DNA of 64,000 nucleotides. It comes from Stichopus chloronotus (Eukaryota > Echinodermata > Holothuroidea > Aspidochirotida > Stichopodidae). Both the position numbers and the translations under genes were made by a program. The stretch is from contig CM037840.1 of the NCBI GenBank assembly GCA_021234535.1, forward strand, positions 4,846,835 to 4,910,834, in the 5' to 3' direction. How positions within the stretch are numbered: the stretch's first letter is position 1; each line of letters starts with the position of its first letter. The notes beneath the pieces are model-generated. The model saw nothing but the letters and a program-made list of their open reading frames with translations. It did no database searches and was not told where the DNA came from. This document shows positions 23,771 to 34,424 of the stretch, one piece after another.

Positions 23771-26739
23771 TCACCTCTTCAGCTCGTCGTCAGATGTGAA
23801 CATGCTCTTGATTTTCTGCAGGATGCTCTTCTCCATGTATTCCATCTCTTGGATGGTAGCTGTACGGGAATTGATAAAAAGATCAAACAATGACTCTCTT
23901 CAAGTGAACAACGGTGGCATGACAACATAAGAATGAAACAGAAGTATCAGCGACTGGTGGATTCTAAGGAGATAGCTCAAGAAGAGGTTTTTAGGGGCAT
24001 GGGATACTTTTTGGAGGGCAGTTGCTATCTCAGCATCATGTCAATTTTCACGCTCCTGGTGAACCACCTCCCCTTCATTTAAAACCTCTCGAGAGGAACG
24101 TTACATCTCTTGGCACAATGCTGTCCCTTTCCTACGTACTCCAGTCAAAACATACTCACCTGTAGCCATCACCATGTTACATTCCTCGGCTGTAGATCCT
24201 GTTGCAGAAGTCTCTCTTACTCGTGGAAACTGAAATAACAATGAAGATATTGAATTAATGTTCAGTATGTAATGATACATTAATCAGTTCCCCGATTTAC
24301 ATGTGGACAGTAAGGGGAAAGGTAAGTTGAACCTACGGCAGTGATTTTATCACTTACAGTTATAAGATATTAAAAAGCAACTTAAATTAAAGAAATGTAG
24401 TTTTACTTTAGGAGGAAACTTGGTGACTGAACACATGGAAAAGTCACCCATGCCATGAGCTAAATTTCAGGGTGTACTGCATGATAAGGCCGAAGATCTG
24501 TAAATTTATAGTAGTCAGAATGACATCACATTTGATGGGCATTAATTTATTCAAAGAGACATTGATTTTGTGCTACAAACCTTCTTTCGATTGTAATCCG
24601 TGTTAAGCTTCACCAAAGCTTCATACTTTCTGTCACACTCTCGTTCGTTGATCTGAAAAGAAACAAAGTAATAGGACGATATAAAGTAAGACCTACATTT
24701 ATAAATGATTGTAACAATAAAGTAGCAAAGTTAGCTGTTTGAAATAAGCACACACTAGAACTACAGTGAGCCAAGGACAACATATGCAACAGAGAAATTT
24801 TCCTGAAGTTTGATGTTTGTACACGACAGCCTTGACAGGTGTTGTATGTTGGCATTTGCGTACAGTATATAATAAAGTATTTTGAATATTCATTTACATC
24901 ACTGATTATTCATGCTTTATGCCAATTTTGGGCATGGTAATCCATAAATTAATGTATCACACGTAAATTTGATACATTGCAGTTGCTCTCCACAGGCTTG
25001 AAATAATTTGAACTGTCAATTCTTGTGTCCTCTCATGGCACAGAGGGTTGTACCTACAGTGCATTCTGATTGAATAAATGTTTATATGTTACAATAATGT
25101 GACAGGTTCACATTTAAGTGACCACTATGTTTCTTCTACCATGTTTCTCTCCTCTCTTCCAAAGCAAGTCAAAAAGCATGAAGACAAGCTGAAAATAGCA
25201 CTAGTTATAAGCAGGCCTAAAGATACCAGGATGAGAAGACGAGAGAAAATCTCTGGGGAAAGGAACAAGACGACAAAGAAGTGATGGGGGTGCAGGTCGC
25301 TTATAAAATATCTTGCTCTTTTAAAACCACAAAAATAACCAGGTTCCATTTTACATTGCCCTGGACTAGACGAGCACGCATACAGTCAACAGGTACATGA
25401 CATGGTACAATTATAGAATACCACACCTTCCATACGTTCTTTTTTCCAAGTGGAGTAGCAGTCACAGTCCAGAGAGGAAGAACAAACTCAATCCGAAGAA
25501 TAGAGGGCGCAAGTCAACTTTTACAACAACCCTGACACGTCACTGTGATTCAGAATCCATCTAAAAGTTGCATTTTCAATGTGACCTAATAAGACTCCAG
25601 CAGCAAGTAGGCCAGCATAATTACACGTTCACTGCGACTCTCACTTTTGATTTTAAACGATATATGCATCATTCTCATGCTCCCCTCGCCACACCCCATC
25701 TCTGACTCCAGCTGAAAATAAATGTCAGATATTCATGGCAACTCCTGACTCTAGCAGCAATTACTACAGTGCAATTTTTAGTCACTGTTACACCAGCTTC
25801 AACAGCAATTACACTGCAATTTATAGCCACTGCAACACCAACTCCAGTCTTCAAGTATTACTAACCAATTGATGCATCATTCTCACACACCACCCAACCC
25901 CTACTCTCCACTCTGACGCCACCTGAAAATTCATGTAAAAGTACAGCGCAATTGTTTGTTCAAATCACTGTGAATCATTTGCATTACCTTCCAACCTGAC
26001 TCCCAAAATTAAGTAAGTCCCTAATTCTTACAGTTACATCAATTGAGTGTGAACTTCCATAATGTATAGATGCATATGGCCTACTGTAGGTCTAATGGTA
26101 TCAAATGGAAGAACTTCACCATCTGGGGTTTGCTATTATTACTTCCATGATGCCAAAATGACGTACAGGCCTACATAATTATAAATTAAAATCATCAACA
26201 CAGTTATTGTCTGCAGTGCTTGTATGTCTCGCCTACAGGGCTTTGGCTTAGGTTAGCCAAGTACTGAAGATCTGTAAGGGACTAACCTCAACTACTGTAT
26301 AGGCCTACTGTGACTGTAGGCCAATATTATTTTAAGGCTTGTACGCTGCAAGTTACACTACGTAAGTTAGACTAGGGTAAGTTTAGACAATTTGCAAGGC
26401 CTAAAGTTAGGACCTTGGCAAGGCATCCAACTTCCTAATTCTAACGTAGTAGGCCTAGTACAGTATTCATAATTCAGTATTTATAACAAACTTGGTAATA
26501 CAAATAGTGTTATTCAATCAATTATTCAATATCTATGACTATGGTGTGACTGTGACATAACAGTGATAACGTTACGCGAGCAGTATTTAGCAGCTCCTGA
26601 CCTTAGTATTTGGTCCTTCTCGAAAAGCAGAAGCTATTTTCTGTCTTAGCAGAACGCCAAAATCTCTACCAGATTTCGTTGGATCGACAGGCCAATTTTC
26701 TGCGAGCCGGAGAAATTTTCTGTACCTTGTGGCTGCCAT
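23771..26739 (-). CDS. UQCC2: Ubiquinol-cytochrome c reductase complex assembly factor 2 (UQCC2/MNF1/CBP6-like), complete
   Basis: Minus-strand coding exons: 26739-26602, 24652-24581, 24229-24160, 23859-23771 (TGA). All introns are GT-AG, phases agree, and the total is 369 nt (122 aa) against about 126 aa in vertebrates. The N-terminus [20 protein letters not shown], then [20 protein letters not shown], matches the family, and the spacing of Arg, Trp-Pro-Val-Asp and Arg-Asp residues is kept. A middle segment contains [20 protein letters not shown], followed by [10 protein letters not shown], which corresponds to the PRPRDTSFSG segment of vertebrates. The C-terminus is short, amphipathic and charged. 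Known role: a mitochondrial matrix/nucleoid protein acting with UQCC1 (Cbp3-Cbp6 type pair) to stabilise newly made cytochrome b during complex III assembly. An in-frame upstream ATG at 26841 would add 34 residues with no family counterpart, so the downstream start was chosen. Confidence 0.93.
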
Positions 26740-26823
26740 TTGTTGACCGAACTGAAGCTGCGCTAGCGAGCAACACTGTGAAAATGTCCTGAAAGTTTTC
26801 CTACCTAAAAAAAGGTACATAAG

Positions 26824-26833
26824 ATCACGTGAT
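26824..26833. promoter_or_regulatory. TCACGTGA E-box upstream of UQCC2
   Basis: The perfect palindrome ATCACGTGAT lies 85-94 bp upstream of the UQCC2 start. TCACGTGA is bound by bHLH-ZIP factors (USF, MITF/TFE, MAX class). USF-type sites are common in vertebrate promoters of mitochondrial and metabolic genes. Function here is inferred. Confidence 0.4.
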
Positions 26834-26973
26834 GAAAGCACAACTTTGGTGGTGTAGCAGAATTATCGACAGTTTTTTTTAAAGTGCGCCACCAAAGCAA
26901 GAGAAATGTTTCTTACGTGTTCCAAGTTATAGTTATGATCTGACAAAAATGTTTAGTTTAGCATACAGTAAGC

Positions 26974-27165
26974 AGTGACGTTGCCGGGGGGGGGGGGGGG
27001 GTCAAGTTCCCCTAGTCAGTAACTTTTCCCAAAGTTGTCCCCTCTCAGCCTGAAAATTAGTTTAAGTTCATCAAGAGATATGCTAAATCCTCAGAGCTTC
27101 TGATCGTTGTACCCCCAGGCTTTGCTCTTTGACCGCACCAGGGGTTCTAAGATGAGGGAGCTCCC
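26974..27165. mobile_element. Fragment of a repeat related to the hAT-like element at 32827-33990
   Basis: It begins CAGTGACGTTGCC followed by a long G run, resembling a hAT-type terminus. It then has GAGATATGCTAAATCCTCAG and a CACCAGGGG word, the same order as GAGATATGCTAAAACCTCAG and CACCAGGGGC at 33763-33846 in the other element. The far end was not found, so it is listed as a fragment. Confidence 0.55.
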
Positions 27166-30100
27166 CGCTATAATGAGTAGCAGTATTACACTTCCTAATA
27201 TATGAAAGACCAATTGTAACTTCCAAAAATACTACCCAATAACACATCACACGCAACATGCTGCTGTGCTACTGTCAACTGAATGTTCACAGCTGTTGTG
27301 TCCATTCAGTCATTAGTAACCATTACGAATGTCAATTACTGTTATATTTTTGCCGTCTCGAGACCTCGAGTCATGGTACCCGAGACCGAGGCCAAGTAAG
27401 ACCGAGTCATTTTTGTTCGAAACCAATACCAGAGGATCCGAGATCAAGACGGGGAGAGGGGGGGGGGGGCGAAACTGGACTCGAGGCAGGCCGCGATCTC
27501 GGTGACTGCAATCTTGCTTTTGGGGGTCATTTTCTGTAATATCTGACCAATTTTACAAATTTATGGAGGTAACCTTGTAAGTATATGCAAACTGTACTCC
27601 TCACAGCTGGACTTTTCTCAGCATGTTTTTGATCTTCACATTTACTTCAGAAAAGAATATGAGTGAGTGGCCATTTTTATCAGTGGATGAAATAAATTTT
27701 TGAAACTGCTTTTGCTGTTTTTCTTACAGTTTCCTATTTTTTCAAATATAAGGAAATTCAACCGTCATTTTGCAATAAATATTAATACAACCCTAGCTCC
27801 CCCCCCCCCCCCCTTTGAAAAAAAGATAAAATGCAATTGCACAGAACTTTCTGCAGCTTCACTTTGACGATCGAATGAAGGTTGTTAGGTGTATATTGAT
27901 AAACTTATAAACATTTTAGAATGTTGGAAAAGTTGCGGTGAAGGGCTTATGTATTAGGGATATACGTATATCAATACAATAAGAAAAACAGCAAAGGAAC
28001 ACAGAAAAGAGAAGAAAGTTAAATATGGAGACACGGAAACGGAAAAAGGAAGATCTACAAAAGTAGATGTTAGAAAGAAGAAAAGTTAGGGCGGCATATA
28101 AGTCAATTAATATAGTTTAAATTGTTTCAAATTTAAGTTTAATTTCCTTAAGTTTACTTTATAAAGACGTAGCTGATTCATCGGTCAAAAAGAGTGACTG
28201 CCCCTTGCAAGGTCACCGGCGGATCCAAGGGGGAGGGGGAGAAGGGGGACGTGCTACATCTCAAATTAGTTAAAAATGTTATTAAAGGAAAATAAACTAC
28301 ACAATAGTATAGTTTTGTTGCAGCAAACTGCATATGAGGGCTGCTTGGTCGAGACGGTGGGGGTCGACGCGGATCTCAGCAACGGTCGTGAAAGGGCGCC
28401 TGTGGATCCCGGAGAGGTACTTTCCGGCGATCCGGGAGCATTTTTGTCCAAATGTTCTCTCATATGCGTTCCCTGTCAACAAATGGTGGCTCTTAGATAC
28501 TTTTCCCGCAATTATAGTTGGGAATGATTGCTTCCACGTTACCCTCCCCCCCCCCCCCCCGACAATGAAGTGACAAGCCTTCATTGTCTAAAGAGGACTA
28601 GCTTGACACGTTCTTGTTTCCCAGTTGTTGTTGTTGTTGTTTTTTTCCTGTCACATTCAATTACTCGAGCTGAAAAAAACCTGTCTATAAGGAAAATAGG
28701 AGGAAAACCCTTGCCCCGTTCTCCACCCCCATACTATGAGTGCAGAGTCTGCTTGGAAAGGAAATTTGTTTGAAATTTGTTGAAATGTCCCCCCCCCCCC
28801 CCGCCATCGACGCATATGGTGTTTGTTTAACTACCGTAAGCATTTGTCATTTCGTTAACTGCTCTCAATCCTTTTTTAAACAAATATCGCAATATCGTCC
28901 AAATAAAATTGAAATCAATCAAATATCTTGAAAAAGAACACAGCATTTAAACAAATTATGCAGGCAGACTATTCCATGCCCTAGAAACCCTATTAGAGAA
29001 ACTTTTCTACCCCCCCCCCCCTTATTCTGCTACTTACCCCCTCTCCAACTGAATTTAATTACCCCCCCCCCCCCCGCTACAGGTCTGACTCTTTGTCAAG
29101 TTGTATAGTTTCCATCGTTTTAACCTAATTTCAAGTTTCAAGATCAACAATGCTGTACTTTACTATGTTCGTGGAGCTATTCCGTAATAGCTCCAGGCTA
29201 TATATGCTGCAATAAGAATTAAGAATGACTGGAAATTCACTTCATTGGTTAGCGTACTGGTAAGGTCTTTGCATTGTTTACAGAGGAAAAATCGTATGTT
29301 AAAATACCAGCATTTATGGACATTTAAGGAAGGATATTGGCCTTCTTTACCAGAAATAAGCTTCTCATAGATGGAAATTTAGTAATTTTATGCTCAAAAA
29401 CAATTCGTCCACCCACATTTTCAAAAATTCACAGGATGCATCTCCCGAAACTCATCTGATGCATAATCATGAAGTTTTTGCACGTGAATGGTTAAAGCTA
29501 CTTTGTATGTATCAGTGGCTCTTTGACTCAGGAAATATGCATATTATACATAAATACATTTACTATTGTCACGGTGTTAGTTTTAAATACTGAATATTCA
29601 ACACGAGACACATTTTAAATCCAGTGGTCTTATCGTCTCATAAGTTGCCACACTTCTGGACGGACAACCAATCATCAGTTGATTGCATGATGATGTAGAG
29701 GGCGACGTCGAAGAAGAACTTGACTGTCGGCAGCAACCTTGACGTCAGAGCGTTGGTCTACGAAATCCTATTCATAGGTTATAAGCAGGCGTGAATGAAG
29801 ATTACATTTGAGACCAACTACGAATTAAACATGTCACCCAAAAGTAAAGTACAGCTTAAGTCGTAATCATATGTTACTTGAATTGAAACTCTTATCACAC
29901 CGACAAAAATCTAATAGGATTAACTTAAGTGAAACTTGCTGATTTATCTTATAAGTTGCAACTTCCCCGCTGTTGCATCCTAAATTCAAACTATATAAGC
30001 CCTCTGAATTCCTTCTCGATTTAACTGTTTCAATGTAATATGACCACTTGGTCCCTAAGAGGTCACTATATCTTTATTATTCTCCTATTTATCTCATTCA

Positions 30101-31797
30101 GGAGCAGCAATGTAGAAATCAACCATAAGAATTGATTAAAAGATGAATGTAAACATCAAAAGGTTGTAAAAAGTATGTTTATTTGAAAGATATACGTGAA
30201 GGGACTGTACACACATAGGTGTGTCTGTGAAAACTCCGGCGTTGAACTATACTCTGGCGTTAAACTATTTTTAATTGACAACGAAATGGCCACGTGCACT
30301 GTCACTCGACGGAAGTGAATGCAAAATTAAGTAATTCGCTTGATTCACAGAAACTTCCTTAATGATTGAATATTTCTTAGAAATATTTATTTTTAATATT
30401 CAGGCTGTAGAAAACGCTGTGTGGTTGTACACTTACAAACCGACGCATGCGCTGTTTATGCTCGAGACTACGATTATTATTGCTACCGTACTACATAATT
30501 ACTTTTGTTATTATAGCTTTTATCATTCGTACTTTTGTTATTCTTGTTGTTATTACCCTATTATTGTTAATATTTTATTTTTGTCTTATTTTACTTGGAG
30601 TATTATGTTTCCAGTAGCACTTCGGTTTTTGATGTTTTGTGTGTATTAAGTTTTTTATTTTCATGTGTGTATCTATCATATGTTATCAGGATGTAAATTA
30701 CTCTTTCATTTTTTTTTTTTCACACTAATGCCATACAGAGATCTAGGATCAAAATCATGCTTGACATTACAAAAACAATCTGTCATTCTTAAACCTTCTG
30801 ACAGCGACCAGGTCCCGATAATATGAGTTACAAATAGGGTCGGTGCTATAACGCTGGTTGGGAGGGGGGGGGGGGGGGGGTAGTTGGCACGTGGTGGAAC
30901 GTCCGACAGTTTGGCATATTCTTGTAGGGGATATCATACACAGACAAAGAACGTTTTTGTCTGCGCAATTGATTTTTTTTTTGCATCGAATTTCATACGA
31001 AAAAAAGATAGCGTCTTTTTTCGGTAACCTCACTCCACTCCCTATACATGAATTTGTAGCTTTAATGCAGTTTCGGACAATTGTTTTAAAACTATACCTC
31101 TCTAAAAACTAGGGGGGGGGGGGGAACATTCTCCGGTCGCCATTTCCATCTTAATATGTTCCGGTGACGTTATAGAGAAATAAGAAGCTCAGTTACTGCG
31201 ATCATAGCTTCGTGACTAAACACAAATATGCCTAATAACTAGGATGACTTCACAGGCGCACATCAAACTGCGGGGGCTTCCCCGGACACACTCTGTTGAG
31301 AAGATTCCACTTTGTGAAAAGGGATTGTACAGTCCATAATAGAGAAATCTATTGATGAAATCCCTTTTATTTGTCCCTAATCTTTCCTTATGATGTGAAA
31401 GATAACCATTCGAAGAACAATCTAGCCAGTTTATATTAATTTCATCTACACATGTTCAATAACATTGTTTGATGAACAAATTAAACTTCATTCGCCTAAA
31501 GTGAAGCCCGTTGTTGGAAAGTCACTCAAAAAATTAATCTTTAATCAACAAGAATGTTTGATCACTGTTCTACGTAACTATATTTTCTTCTTGTTTTCTC
31601 TCCCTTTAAGTCTTCCCACTTTCGCTTGTGATTTGTGTGGTATGTTTTGTTTTATTCACCGCTGATGGAATTTTACTTTACTTTCTTACTTTTCTTTTCT
31701 TACTTTCAATTCCCTTTTTTTCGTACCTTGTTTTTCGTCATTCTTGAAGCTAAGTTCAAGTTGGTTCTGTTTTGAACAGCTGGGGACCTTTAATTAT

Positions 31798-32459
31798 CAG
31801 GGGCGTGGCGAGGATTTAATTTTAGGGGGGGGGGCGGTCAATGGGGAGGGGTCTAAGGGGGTGTCCTCCTCCCTTTTGGAAAATTTTAGCTCACAGAGGG
31901 TGCACTAAATGCAAAATGGTGCCACATTTGAAGCTGAATTTGAATTTAATATATCTCCAGGAATCCCTATTTTCAAGTACTGATATAGAAAAAGTCGTCA
32001 GTTTTGAATCTTCCTGTCCGCCACCCATCCTCCTACCCTCACACGGGAGTAGCGTTTTACCTAAAGCATCTTTCATTTGTCATATGTAAAAGAGCAGAGT
32101 ATTCAGTTTCAGGATACGTCATGGCAGTGACGTAGTCAGTGACGTACGCCTATGATATTGCGGTATTCGTCTATTTCAGGATTTGGAAGGGATTCTAGTC
32201 AATCTAGTGTTCGAATTGCCACTAGGTTTTAGGGAGAATTGAGTAGAAATATCAACCGCATTCACTCCACACTACAAAACATATGCTCAAATACAAATCG
32301 CTTCCCTTTTAGGCCTATATAATCCTGTCCTCGATTACTTCCTCTCTTTTCCTCCTCCTTCCCATTCTTTCTCGTTTAAGTTTTTTCGCCTTAATTTTTC
32401 TCTCATTTTTTTTGGGGGGGGGGGACCTCCCCGATCGTCTCCCCCCGGCTACGCCCCTG
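31798..32459. mobile_element. Non-autonomous hAT-like miniature transposon with 8-bp target-site duplication
   Basis: The left end is CAGGGGCGTGGC. The right end, read in reverse complement, is CAGGGGCGTAGC, so the terminal inverted repeats match at 11 of 12 bases. The flanks are TTAATTAT at 31790-31797 and TTAATTAT at 32460-32467, a perfect 8-bp duplication. CAG-type termini with an 8-bp duplication are the signature of hAT transposition. The 662-bp body has G and C runs near both ends and no transposase, so it must have been moved in trans. Confidence 0.88.
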
Positions 32460-32826
32460 TTAATTATTAAGAATATTTGATCATGGCGTTACTTCATATC
32501 TGTTACTTTTTTAATTTGTAAATTTATGTGTTTGTAATGTTTTCACGATCCTCGGGTGGAGATGGCCGACATGGATCCATGGTCTTCGTTTTCATTTGCT
32601 TGCTTTCTCTCTCTTTGTCATTGTTTGAATAGTAAATCTGCGCTGGACAAGGACTGCTTTTTCAGATTCTCTATACCTCTCTTTTCTTTGTTCATCTTAA
32701 TTTTACTTCAACTCACTTTTTTCATACAAATGTTAAAAAAGGAGAGTAAATAAACGAAACGAAAAAAATATATATTAACATATAAATAAGTATAAGGGTA
32801 CAGGAGTAAGAAACTTGTCATATACG

Positions 32827-33990
32827 CAGTGGCGGCGCTACGGTGGGGGGGGCATGAGGGGGAATTTGCCCCCCAGACTGTTTCCTTGCCCCCCCCCCCA
32901 GTTGCTCTCACCCTTCCCAGTCAGATCTTGTACTCATCCAAAATTAATTTAATCACAAAACTACGTATTGGCATTGGACTGAATAAGAATAGCTTCCAGG
33001 GAACCATGATTGATAAATGCCTAATTTATGTTACACAGGCTGCCACTTTTCATATCATGCCCGTAGGCACTTCAACAGTAGGTCAGCCTGGTCAGACAAA
33101 TTTTCTCTGGAATGTTTACCGTCCAGCATAAGGGAAGGGCGGGTAGGTGGTTGTTTTCCTAGATATAGGAATGTCGTTGTTTTCCTAAATATAGGAATGG
33201 AATGGAAGTGTATTTAGCCTATGTGTGTGGGTTTGTTTAGGGCGCCGAACGGGGACACACACAGGAACTTCAGGCTTGCAACCGGGGATACGCCGAAAAA
33301 CGGGGATATCCCCGTTTCTGGATATTTTAACATAATTCAAATTGGGGTATCAGATATGCTCCCTCAACTTTATAGGTGAATCTAGCTTTTCCCCCAATTA
33401 CCTATTTTATGGATCAATACCTGTGTATAGGGGTGTATGTGTGTAAAAAATTATACACAGAATCCCGTTTCTGGCGTGAATCGGGGATACATGCAAGACT
33501 TAATACCACTCACTGGGGACATCATATGGAAAGTGGGGATATCCCCATTTACGTGAGGAAAAGTTCATGTCCCCGATCGGCGCCCTAAACGGGTATGCGC
33601 GCGTGTGTGGGTGTGTGTGTATGTGTACTCGGTGGCACCGCGTAAATGTGAAATAGTACCCCCAAAGAAAAAAGTTGGGAACCTTGGAGTACCATCAACC
33701 GAAAAAATGAATAACATAAAAATAAATAGTAAATCTTTCTTGGGACTTAATTTTCCACCCAGAGATATGCTAAAACCTCAGAGCTTCCGGGGGCTTCGCC
33801 CCCTGGACCCCAACCGGGGTTTTGCCCCTGGACCCCACCAGGGGCCCTAAGGCGAGCCCCTGGACCCCACCCGCAAGGCCTCGCCCTTCGCGCTCGGTTT
33901 CGCGCTGCCCGCGAAAATCTTTGCCGCCCCAACATTTTCCTCTGCCCTCAGTTTGCCCCTTCCAAGTCTGACATTTTGTCACCGCCACTG
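32827..33990. mobile_element. Second hAT-like miniature transposon, with nested element
   Basis: It starts CAGTGGCGGCGC and ends, in reverse complement, with CAGTGGCGGTGA. Flanks are CATATACG (32819-32826) and AATATACG (33991-33998), matching at 7 of 8 bases. The right part carries reiterated CCCCTGGACCCC words. No transposase is encoded. A second inverted-repeat element sits inside at 33235-33590. Short termini and the one-base flank mismatch make this slightly weaker than the element at 31798. Confidence 0.8.
33235..33590. mobile_element. Nested 356-bp terminal-inverted-repeat element
   Basis: The left end is GTTTAGGGCGCCGAACGGGG followed by ACA. The right end in reverse complement is GTTTAGGGCGCCGATCGGGG followed by ACA: 22 of 23 bases agree. 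The interior has two self-complementary GGGGATATCCCC words. No clear target-site duplication was found, so the superfamily is not assigned. Confidence 0.75.
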
Positions 33991-34203
33991 AATATACGCT
34001 GCAGTAGGAGACCTATTACTAAAAAAAAACCTAAAACAAATGATTTACGGGCAAATGTGAAAGGTGATTTTATCTAAAATACCCTTGTCCAAGCCATTTT
34101 TACCTTACCAAAAACTTACCTGCTGGAACAAATCTGTTTTGGGTGTGACTTAAATTTTACAACCTTTTGCGTAACGTCAGACTTCCCGAGTTGCTGGAAA
34201 TGA

Positions 34204-34222
34204 TGACGTATAATCACGTGAC
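34204..34222. promoter_or_regulatory. TGACGTA half-CRE and TCACGTGAC E-box upstream of YTHDF
   Basis: TGACGTAT begins at 34204 and TCACGTGAC at 34214, about 205-220 bp before the YTHDF start. A CCGCCATTG word (YY1-like) lies at 34246-34254. The octamer TCACGTGA is the same one found upstream of UQCC2. Activity is inferred from motif and position only. Confidence 0.4.
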
Positions 34223-34424
34223 GAATACGGCACATGTAAGTACTCCGCCATTGTTTTGATACGTACGGTGTATGATTACTTCATCAATTCCCAATTGGAT
34301 TTTTGAACTTTTGATCCTCCGGACTTGACAAATTTAAGCTCTGTTTGGATCGAGCGATCTCGCAAGTCACAAACTGCTTACAATTTGACTCTTGACACGT
34401 TGAAATCTTTCAGAAATTTAGGCA

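Larger units (their letters stand above)
26740..34424. other. Divergent intergenic region between UQCC2 and YTHDF, transposon-rich
   Basis: The 7.7 kb between two head-to-head genes holds two miniature hAT-like elements, a fragment related to the second, and about ten runs of ten or more C or G. A 9-bp-stem hairpin lies at 29173-29194 (GGAGCTATT, CCGT, AATAGCTCC). No coding exon is recognised. Confidence 0.6.
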
